Origin: Gryganskiella cystojenkinii
Taxonomy: Eukaryota > Mortierellomycota > Mortierellomycetes > Mortierellales > Mortierellaceae
DNA length: 10,934 nt
Assembly: GCA_015852425.1 (NCBI GenBank)
Contig: JAAAIG010000799.1
Span: 1 to 10,934, forward strand
Reading direction: 5' to 3'
The notes beneath the pieces were generated by a model. That model was not told where the DNA came from. It saw nothing but the letters and a program-made list of their open reading frames with translations, and ran no database searches. A program made the position numbers and the translations under genes. Positions 1 to 6,985 of this stretch are shown piece by piece (positions within the stretch are counted from its first letter, which is position 1; every line of letters starts with the position of its first letter).

Positions 1-53
1 TTTTTTTTTAAATTACTGCTGCATTGCACACCACCTCCAGAAAACAGCGCTAC

Positions 54-72
54 GGATCCTAGGTTAGGATCC
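54..72. repeat. Short perfect inverted repeat (8-bp arms)
   Basis: GGATCCTA (54-61) and TAGGATCC (65-72) are exact reverse complements separated by the three bases GGT. The match does not extend outward. It could form a small hairpin, but nothing nearby suggests a terminator or mobile-element end, and a repeat of this size can arise by chance in a window this long. Confidence 0.6.
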
Positions 73-1012
73 CATCTCCACAGGGATCGTGGGCAGCTGA
101 GGACTGGCTCCCTCCTGCTGAGAGAATGTTCTATTTTGCTCAGGTTTTCACGCACCGTATGACTATAAGGAAGTTCTCCCGAGCTGTCATCCGGATTTGC
201 CAGTAACGGTGACTGTTGAGAGAGTAGAGCAAACTTTAAGAATTATTCGGTGGCCGCAGAGACTTTAAGTAGGCGATGTAACGCCAGGTCGTCACAAGAA
301 ACAGCCCTGACCAGCGAGAATAGCAAGCCCCAGAAATGACCAATAAACCCAATGTAAAGACTGTCCTCTGAGAAAAAAAAAATAGGTCTGAGGCGTCATT
401 ACCGCGATCTCCATGTCCCTCGTCATAGGTGCTAAAGGGGTGTAAAAAGGATTTTTTGCACAGAAGGAAACTTTTTTTTTTCCTGCGACAACGACTCATA
501 CTGGACATGACAGCGATCTATAACTTAAACAGAAATATTTACATATGATGGAACGAAGTGGAGGAAAGATAGTGGACGTCGGTATTGGGCACACCTTCAG
601 ACAGAGTAAAAATAAATGTCATACTCATAAAAAACAAAACAAAAAAAAAAGGACCAAGCGCAAGTGCAGTTGCTTTTGTTCGTCTTGATCTATTTTGAAG
701 AACAAAGTGTTTTTACTGTTTTGCACACCTTGGGTGAAAGTGACCTTTAAAGAGCTCAGCAAGCAACAAACATGTTCAATTTTAGGTTGTTCATTCAGGG
801 ATCAACGGGCGAAAAAAACGGTCAATTGCGGATCTGCAATTAGAAAAACAAGAGGATCAGTTTTGTTCAGAATCCTTTGGAAAATGACGAAGTAGCTTTC
901 CGTCGATGATCAGTATAGATCGAGGCAAATACTTCAAGTGTTGGAATTCTCGAATGAGAAACAGAATAGAAAGAGAGACGCAGAAGGACGTCAGTCACAG
1001 TCAGAAAGAACG

Positions 1013-1036
1013 AAGGAAGGAAGGAAGGAAGGAAGG
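1013..1036 (+). repeat. (AAGG)6 microsatellite
   Basis: Six uninterrupted copies of AAGG lie in a purine-rich stretch of non-coding DNA. Such a tract is likely to vary in length by replication slippage. No gene overlaps it that I can support. Confidence 0.9.
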
Positions 1037-2243
1037 AGGGGAACCGGTATCTAGATATTTTTAAACATCTGCGCGAAAGCGACTCCATGCAGTCTGGAGT
1101 GTGTTACCTTTAACAGGAGATGCGATAAGAAAATGGACGAAACGCGAGACTGACAGAAAAGAGAAAAGAAGAGACGGTTTTGAGCAAGAAAACGTAAAAA
1201 CGCGTTGGTGTGGGTCTAATATGCAAATTTCGACGCGTCCTGTTCATTAATTCCCCCAGTAAAAGCAACGGAGGGCGGAAACAAGGGTGAGCACAAGAGC
1301 AAAGTTCAGTTTCAAAAATAAACGGTTGGTGTTCATATGAACAATCGCCCCCAGCCAGCAAAGCCCTTGTTCTTAGTGGAGATCGCCTTTTGGTCAAAAC
1401 CGATGGAACTTTTGAGATGCTTTTTTCTCCTTTTTTCTTGTCTTTTTTTTTTGATTTCGTCTCCCTTCATCTTAGATCTCACAGCCACAGGGATCCTCCT
1501 CCCTTGTCCCCTCTGTAATTGCTCTCGTGAATGGCAATTGAATCGTCACAATATTTTGCTCCAGTGACGTCTCTATACAGCTCAATTCTGGGTTCGCGGA
1601 CAATCGTGTATTGCCGTCCAAGAATCCGCCCCCTTTTGCACGACGGACCACTTACTGGTCGCACAAACAATTTTTTTTTTCAAAAGTCTTGTTCCTTTGG
1701 GGTGTTTGGGTTTCTATTTTGTTAGATTGAGGACTCTTTGCCGGGGCACGGAGTTGAGCGAGCTTGCTAAAGGGGAATTGTTCATTGATGGTGCGATCTC
1801 CTCATTTTCTTTTTCTTTGCCCTGTCAATCCCTCAACTTGCAAACTAAAAGAATAAACCCAACCCAAACCAGCCCAAAAGAAAACACACACTTGTACGTC
1901 TGTAAAGAAACCGCAAAAGTACTGTGTTTTAGAGATCCAACTCTTTTTACTCTTTATAGGTTTTCCTTGACAAGGCACGGTCGTTCTTGCCCGTCCGTAC
2001 CTAATTTAAGAGTGGCCCGGACAATACGACAGAAACCAAGCCTTCTTGTTAGCTGCGTATCAATGCTCAGTTGTATATATATTTTTTTATGATTTCTTTC
2101 ACTCTCGCTTTCTCATTTTGACAATTGACGATTCTGTTTGCCAACAACTGCACTTCATTTTTTTTTTCTGTTCCACCCCTCTTCCACTCTTTCCTCCCCG
2201 TCCTCCTCTTCCTCCTCCTCCTCTTCAATCCTTCCCATTCTTT

Positions 2244-2260
2244 CCATTGGTCTTTATAAA
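2244..2260 (+). promoter_or_regulatory. CCAAT/TATA-like pair upstream of the bZIP gene
   Basis: CCATTGG (2244-2250, containing ATTGG, an inverted CCAAT box) is followed a few bases later by TATAAA (2255-2260). Both sit just downstream of a CT-rich block; 2201-2226 is uninterrupted pyrimidine. The position, about 800 bp before the bZIP ATG, would imply a long leader or a leader intron. The spacing is tighter than usual for separate CCAAT and TATA elements, so this may be chance. A start site nearer 2700-2800, after the later CT-rich block at 2640-2700, is equally possible. Confidence 0.25.
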
Positions 2261-2572
2261 GTTCCTTCTGTCGCAAATCTTCTCCCGCAACGCAGTTTTC
2301 TCGAACAGTCTCCATCTCCAAGGTAATTGTTACTCCACCCCGATTGTTACTCAAGAACGCAGATCTCCTCTCTCCTGTTGCCCTCGCTCCTGACCCTCGT
2401 CGACCTACGAGACATCCTCGATTCTCACTATTTGTTCTCGCCCTTTTTTCCCCCCTCGAACTCCCCTTCATCATTCGATCCCGTTTTCCGGGAATAGCTT
2501 TGCCTTTTTTATATTTGTTTGAGTTGATATTTCACCACCGAATCTTCATATCCTCTCGCTTCCGTTCCATTC

Positions 2573-2596
2573 ATGGTTGTAGATATTCGCTTTTGA
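2573..2596 (+). promoter_or_regulatory. Candidate upstream ORF 1 (7 codons plus stop)
   Basis: ATG at 2573 is followed by six codons and TGA at 2594-2596. It matters only if transcription starts upstream of it and the segment is not removed as a leader intron. A short frame ahead of a regulator can limit translation of the main frame, but its presence in the mRNA is unproven. Confidence 0.25.
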
Positions 2597-2734
2597 ATCC
2601 GCATAATCGTTGTTTCTCGTAACATAGCTAGTCCTTACCTTCCCTCTCCTTCCTTCTCTCATCGCTCACCCCTCTCCTCGCTATCCGTCCTGCAGTGTTT
2701 ACATACTTTGTTTCTTTTCTGTTCTGCGGTTGCG

Positions 2735-2773
2735 ATGCACCGAAGCTTGGCTTTGTTCACAATCATCGTTTGA
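2735..2773 (+). promoter_or_regulatory. Candidate upstream ORF 2 (12 codons plus stop)
   Basis: ATG at 2735 opens a 12-codon frame ending in TGA at 2771-2773, 283 nt before the bZIP ATG. No other ATG occurs between 2774 and 3056, so this would be the last upstream start before the main one. Whether it is transcribed depends on an unknown start site. Confidence 0.3.
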
Positions 2774-3056
2774 ATATCTCGTTTAATTTCACAAGAGAAG
2801 AACGACAGAAAGAAGAAAAAAACCTCTATTTTCTTCGAAGTCAATCAAGTGCGTTTCTTTTTTATAAGAAAATTCACCACCTCAAGAACGTAACAAGAGC
2901 AAAAAAAGAACAAGATCGGCACCGAAAATTCAATCAAATCGACATCATCATCGCCTGAGGCGCTTCTGAAAAGTACATCAACAGCGACAAACAACAAGAA
3001 CCTAAAGAGAGAGAGAAGAATCTGTCCCTATCGAAACAGCTTCATCCCTGTTGTCT

Positions 3057-6000
3057 ATGGAGCAACTGGTCCGTGAGCAAGGCACTACCTCTGTGACCGG
3101 CAATACATCATGCTCGTCTTTACTCGAAGGACTAGAGCCCTCCATGTTTTATTATCCACCGCAAAGCGTACCCTCGTCGACGTTTGAGTTTTCAGGCAGC
3201 AACTGTAAGTCTCTTTCCTTGGCAACATTTTCTCTTCGAAGGCTGGGGGGAGAGTTGGAGGAGGGGATAGGAAGGTGTACGATTACGACGTCGTCGACGA
3301 CGACAAAAAAAGCAGAAAAAAACAATAAGAACGACCTTCGGCTGAGTCGTCATTTGCAGATCTCTATTTCTGATTCAATCCGATTCAATACAAATTGACG
3401 TCAACGTTAAAATCCAATTTTTTTTTTTTTTCCTTTCTCTATCCATTCATCTCGTCTCTCTGTTGTTCCTTTGGCGATTCTTTCGATAACCAGCGCTCTT
3501 CAAGAATGACGATTTTTTCATGGACGAAGATGTCGACTATCCACCGGTCAAGATGGAGAGGACTACAGATGAAGGAGGGGACGGAGGAGTACCAACAACG
3601 ATGACGTTGTCCTCTGCATTAGAGGGAAAAGTCCGACAGCAGCATCAACAGCAGTTACACCACCAGCAACAACTTGCCCAACTGGCCCAACTCCAACATC
3701 AGCTTCGACAACAACAACAACAGCAACAACAAGGGAATGACACTAACAACCTGGGAGATCCTGGATCAATCCTCAGCAATCCAGTCGTTCCTCAACATCA
3801 ACAACAACAGCAACAGGGAGAACAACAACACCTAACGCAGTCTCAGGCAGCCAATGCACTCTTTCCAGTTATGCAACCCAACAGCACTACCGCGATACCG
3901 TATGCTAGACCGATCCTCAGAGATGTCATCACACGTTGTTCAAGTTCTGAGAGTTCTTCTAAACCGACCACACCCACAGCCGCTACAGTTTCTTCACAAG
4001 GTGCGACGGATCAAGATGATGGCTTATCGACTCCAGGTTCACAGAGTCGGAGAATGAGCCAGGACATGGACGACTTTAATGGAACCTGTTACAAAAGTGG
4101 ACCGAACACTCTCCTGGCTGTCCCAACTCCTGTCAATCACAGTTCTTATATGCCACCGATCATGACCTTACAGCAACAACTTCATCAGCAACAACAGCGG
4201 CTCCTCCCTCCTGGTAAGCAAACACACAATACTTCACTTATCCCCTCTCTTATCCCTTCCCTTATCTCTTCTCTTATCCCCTCCATCACTCTATCATCTT
4301 CGTTCTTGTCTCCCCTCCCCTTTTCTCGCTCCCTTCACTAAATCTGTCCAAGAAAACCACACCGGGAACTGGAAAAAAAACAGTCATCCGCTGGCTATTT
4401 GACAATTGTCATTTACCAAAAAAACGAAATCACTTTCTTTATATATATTTTTTTATTAGTTTTGGTTGCTGATATTACTCACCCCCTTTTGCAACAATCT
4501 TTTACCTTTTTCTTCTTCTTAATGCAACAACCAGACCTGGGAAGCAATGGCGTTGATGAGGATCCCGCGATCAGGAGAGCAGAACAGAACCGAGCTGCTC
4601 AACGAGCTTTTCGTCAAAGGAAGCAGCAATACATTAAATGGCTGGAGAGCAAAGCCGAGGAACTGGACGAGGTTTATCGGATCATGGCTCTGGTTCGGAC
4701 CGAGAACCAACAGTTATGCAAACTCGTCATTGAACTCAATGATCAGTTACAAATAGCGACTGGCAGCGGCAGGAAATATCTGGACGGCAGCCCTACCACC
4801 ACTGCCACTTCCATCAGCTCTACGCCTGCCAAGGACAAAAAAATTACTGGCACCCCTCCCCCTTCGAGGACCTCACCAGCGAGGGCGGCTGCAGCGGTCG
4901 CAGCCGTGGCATCCACAGGCGGGTTGAACGGTCACGGTATCTTGGATTTGTCGATTAGTCGAGAGGTCTCGTTGCGACTGATGAATCTGACCATGACTCC
5001 CGGAACATCTCTGAGTGGCGACCGTGAGAACGGCGCTGTGACTCGACCGAAATACCAGCCCCGGTCTTCGTCCATCTCCTCGGGTGATGTCAAAGGCACT
5101 CATACCAAGGGAAAGTCGGCATTCAAACAGAGCATGCAACTGAAACGTCAGGAACAGAATCATTTGTCGCTCTTACAGAATCAACACGTCATGCTCCAAC
5201 AGCAACTACAACAACAGCAACATCATCAACACCATCTGCAACAACAACAGCATCAGAATTTCGGTGCCATCACCGCAACCACGACCGCGGTACCGAGCAC
5301 TGTTGCTGGAAACGGGAACAGTAATAACAGCAGCGGAGTTATAGGAAATAACACAAGCCCACTCTTTTTCAACAAGTGTCTTACTTCATCGCCAACATCG
5401 ACCACTTTAACGCCGGGATCATTTGTTGGGCCAGGAGATCCCCAGTTTCCCATTGCGGCCTCCTCCACAGTCATCGGTGCCTCTGCGGAATCACCTCTGC
5501 GTGCCGCCCTCTCAGGTAAATACAAAAAAACAAAAACTATTCTCCGCACGGGTTCATGGACTATTTTCTTCCTGATCTAGACCCTCTGGAGTTCGCGTGT
5601 CCTACGAATCTATCGACTCTTTTTCCAGTCACACACTGCACCCCTTAGCGTCAAAGAGGCGTCGATCTTTCCTTGTCGTTGATTTTGGACCAAAACGGAA
5701 ATGGAGATCATTTTTTCTTTGTGACATGTTTTTCGCCCTGCATAAGGGTGGTTTGGTATCAATAAAAAAAAAAGAGACAAAAACATCAACAACAACGACG
5801 AGGAGCCACAACAATCGAGCAGCATCAAAAAGTCAACCAGGAGTAAAATGCAATACAGAGATAAAATCGTCCGGATGGGCATTAATATCTTTTCCTTCTT
5901 TTCTTTTTTCATTTTCGGCTTCGGTTCTTCTCCTTTATTAGTCTCCGTGCATGGGTTAAATGGAACACCGTCGCCGCTGTTTTCGACAGCGCTGACAAAT

Positions 6001-6690
6001 GTCGTTCCTCTGACGACTTCTACTTCCTCTGGTTCGATCACATCCACGGGCTCGACAACCCTTACATCCTCACCGGCGGTAGCAGCGGTGGGACTTCAAC
6101 AGCAACAACAGCAGCTGATCGCCCAGCAGAGATATCCATACTCTCATCCCTCACTGTTGGCCCTACAACCGGAACAAATGATGCCGCAACAACCACCTTC
6201 GTCCATGTTCGAGGCGAATATTCCGGCCACTTTGACGGGTCTGGTGATAAATACCAATAGTTATGTGCAAGGCCGATCGACTATCCCTTCCCCACGACAT
6301 AATCACCTTCATCACCCGTACGCGACTGCTGGATATCCTTTACCCGGAGCTCAACATCAACGAGTACAATCAAAACCAGAGCAGCAACAACCTTTACCAT
6401 CGCATCAGTTGACACCACAACCGATTTATTTCCACCCACAGTCGACGCTTTATCAACAGCAGACACCACCGGCTCTCGCGCACGGCATGAGCGGTGGCGG
6501 CAATGGGGGAGGAGCCTCTCATTCTGTTCCACCTCTCCATTCCAAGGTCGCTCAGACCATGTGGATGGATGAGGAAATGACGAGCCCAGGAAAAGGACGA
6601 CGGTCTTCGATGCCTATTCTTCACCTTGGATCCACTCCTCACCACCACCAACAGCAACAGAAACAAAGTCATCACTCCTTACAACAATAA
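3057..6690 (+). CDS. bZIP transcription factor, Yap/Pap1 (fungal AP-1-like) type, four exons
   Basis: Exons are 3057-3204, 3494-4213, 4535-5515 and 5942-6690, giving 865 codons plus TAA. All junctions are GT-AG and phase 1, and the frame closes exactly. ATG 3057 is the first in-frame ATG after a TAA at 3003-3005, although its -3 base is T. The protein should act in the nucleus as a DNA-binding dimer. The basic region (residues 303-325) has the Yap/Pap1 signature N-x-x-A-Q-x-x-F-R at N308, A311, Q312, F315 and R316. The zipper d positions are L326, L333, M340, N347, V354 and L361. Outside it the protein looks disordered: an acidic-aromatic patch at 55-65, Q-rich tracts at about 98-129, 150-165 and 492-530, Ser/Thr/Pro-rich stretches, and R-R-S-S at 836-839. 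There are only five Cys (19, 198, 248, 351, 571), so no Yap1-like redox Cys cluster is visible. Targets are unknown. The domain call is firm; exon ends are inferred from splice signals. Confidence 0.88.
3205..3493 (+). other. Intron 1 of the bZIP gene
   Basis: The donor is GTAAGT after ..AACT and the acceptor AACCAG, with a long T-run and pyrimidine tract at about 3419-3470 and a GATAAC branch-like sequence just before the acceptor. Joining T3204 to CG at 3494-3495 makes a Ser codon and continues into L-F-K-N-D-D-F-F-M-D. Unspliced reading ends at TGA 3396-3398. The intron is 289 nt and contains a perfect TGACGTCA and a 14-bp palindrome at 3289-3302. Confidence 0.85.
3396..3403 (+). promoter_or_regulatory. 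CRE/bZIP-type site TGACGTCA in intron 1
   Basis: The perfect 8-bp palindrome TGACGTCA sits inside a 10-bp palindrome, TTGACGTCAA. TGACGTCA is the known CRE element bound by Atf/CREB-type bZIP dimers and is also bound by some fungal AP-1-like factors. Its place inside a bZIP gene suggests possible self- or cross-regulation, but one such site in a window of this size can occur by chance. Confidence 0.4.
4214..4534 (+). other. Intron 2 of the bZIP gene
   Basis: The donor is GTAAGC and the acceptor AACCAG after a T-rich tract at about 4490-4520. G4213 joins AC at 4535-4536 to make an Asp codon, and the frame runs directly into the basic region. Unspliced reading ends at TAA 4339-4341. The intron is 321 nt and begins with a 12-bp tandem repeat. 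Confidence 0.88.
4238..4285 (+). repeat. Four 12-bp tandem repeats with GATA-type cores, in intron 2
   Basis: Four imperfect 12-bp units begin at 4238, 4250, 4262 and 4274, each starting TTATC followed by C/T only. TTATC is the reverse complement of GATAA, the core bound by fungal GATA factors, so four cores fall on one face-repeating spacing within 48 bp of the splice donor region. It may equally be a simple pyrimidine-tract expansion. Confidence 0.7.
4573..4749 (+). other. bZIP DNA-binding and dimerisation domain (residues 303-361)
   Basis: The basic region is Arg/Lys-rich and carries N308, A311, Q312, F315 and R316, the base- and backbone-contacting pattern known for Yap1/Pap1-type factors. 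The first zipper leucine (L326) is 18 residues after N308, the same spacing as in GCN4. The heptad then gives L333, M340, N347, V354 and L361. N347 at a d position weakens a classical leucine ladder and may influence partner choice. The whole domain lies within exon 3. Confidence 0.93.
5516..5941 (+). other. Intron 3 of the bZIP gene
   Basis: The donor is GTAAAT, weaker than the first two, and the acceptor TTATTAG follows a T-rich tract at 5888-5940. G5515 joins TC at 5942-5943 to make Val, and the frame stays open to the final TAA. At 426 nt it is the longest intron here. Retention would add G-K-Y-K-K and about 16 further residues before TAG at 5578-5580. It contains an AATAAA followed by an A-run. 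A shorter 5516-5580 intron ending in CTAG is possible but leads to a stop at 5646-5648. Confidence 0.75.
5761..5766 (+). terminator. Possible intronic polyadenylation signal
   Basis: AATAAA is followed by a further A-run within intron 3, about 180 nt after the in-frame stop that intron retention would use. If active it would produce a shorter bZIP protein of 637 residues that keeps the DNA-binding domain. AATAAA words are frequent in this AT-rich non-coding DNA, so this is tentative. Confidence 0.2.
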
Positions 6691-6887
6691 AAGCAACTGA
6701 GTGACACCACTCACATATACCACAACCACGAAAATGCCGGAATCTCGTAAGATGGAACCATGATGCGAATAGGAGTTGAAGAAAAAAAGAAAGTTCTTTC
6801 CTGCCCCACCCAAAAAAACGACGCTGTTTCGTGTACAGTACTTTGCCATTGTCTTTCGAATATATTATAACTTTGATTTTCATTATT

Positions 6888-6893
6888 AATAAA
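6888..6893 (+). terminator. Polyadenylation signal of the bZIP gene
   Basis: AATAAA lies about 200 nt after the bZIP stop codon in an AT-rich segment. It is the only full AATAAA on the + strand between the two convergent stop codons. Cleavage would be expected a few tens of bases downstream, close to the opposite gene's own 3' end. Confidence 0.6.
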
Positions 6894-6942
6894 CCTCTGG
6901 TGCGAGATTGAATAAGCGGCAGGTCTTGCCCACAAGAAGAAC

Positions 6943-6948
6943 TTTATT
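6943..6948 (-). terminator. Polyadenylation signal of the Qa-SNARE gene
   Basis: TTTATT on the + strand reads AATAAA on the - strand, starting 38 nt beyond the SNARE stop codon. The implied 3' untranslated region is very short. The signal points toward, and lies 49 bp from, the bZIP gene's signal on the other strand. Confidence 0.55.
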
Positions 6949-6985
6949 TTTGGTGGCATTTGTTCACCTCAATATTGACCTTTGT

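Larger units (their letters stand above)
1..2240. other. Intergenic region without a supportable gene
   Basis: I see no gene here. Open frames on both strands are short (at most about 130 codons), rich in residues produced by poly-T/poly-A and CT-rich DNA, and show no recognisable domain or plausible exon chain. The stretch has many T and A homopolymer runs, several isolated AATAAA words, one tetranucleotide microsatellite and one short inverted repeat, which are listed separately. From about 2160 it becomes strongly pyrimidine-rich on the + strand and merges into the putative bZIP promoter. Short exons of a poorly conserved gene or a non-coding RNA cannot be excluded by eye. Confidence 0.55.
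2261..3056 (+). promoter_or_regulatory. Probable 5' leader/proximal promoter of the bZIP gene
   Basis: No gene is seen here. Composition changes in the way common upstream of fungal genes: CT-rich DNA to about 2700, mixed sequence, then an A-rich, T-poor stretch from about 2780 to 3040 immediately before the start codon. An in-frame TAA at 3003-3005 shows that the bZIP reading frame does not simply continue upstream. Donor-like CCAAG/GTAATT (donor at about 2322) and acceptor-like CTGCAG (ending about 2694) would allow a leader intron, but this is not demonstrated. Two upstream ATGs open very short frames, listed separately. Confidence 0.45.

Noticed and set aside
54..72. Inverted repeat as a transposon end or terminator hairpin
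   Set aside because: Arms are only 8 bp, there is no second copy, no flanking duplication and no associated coding sequence.
1697..2393. Overlapping + strand frames of 131 and 115 codons
   Set aside because: Their translations are dominated by residues from T-rich and CT-rich runs, with no recognisable motif and no splice partners.
2067..2474. A 135-codon - strand frame rich in Arg, Lys and Glu
   Set aside because: It is the complement of a CT-rich promoter-like block. The composition follows from that bias and no domain is visible.
2695..2958. An 87-codon + strand frame just upstream of the bZIP gene as a possible upstream exon
   Set aside because: It begins at a GTG rather than an ATG, is in A-rich leader-like DNA and has no donor that would join it in phase to the main gene.
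3289..3302. 14-bp palindrome (CGTCGTCGACGACG) in intron 1 as a regulatory site
   Set aside because: It is part of a simple CGA/CGT-type repeat and about one such palindrome is expected by chance in a window this size.
5581..5648. Alternative short exon after a 65-nt intron (5516-5580) in the bZIP gene
   Set aside because: It has an acceptable acceptor but reaches a stop after 22 codons with no good donor before it, whereas joining 5515 to 5942 restores a long Q- and P-rich frame ending in a normal stop.
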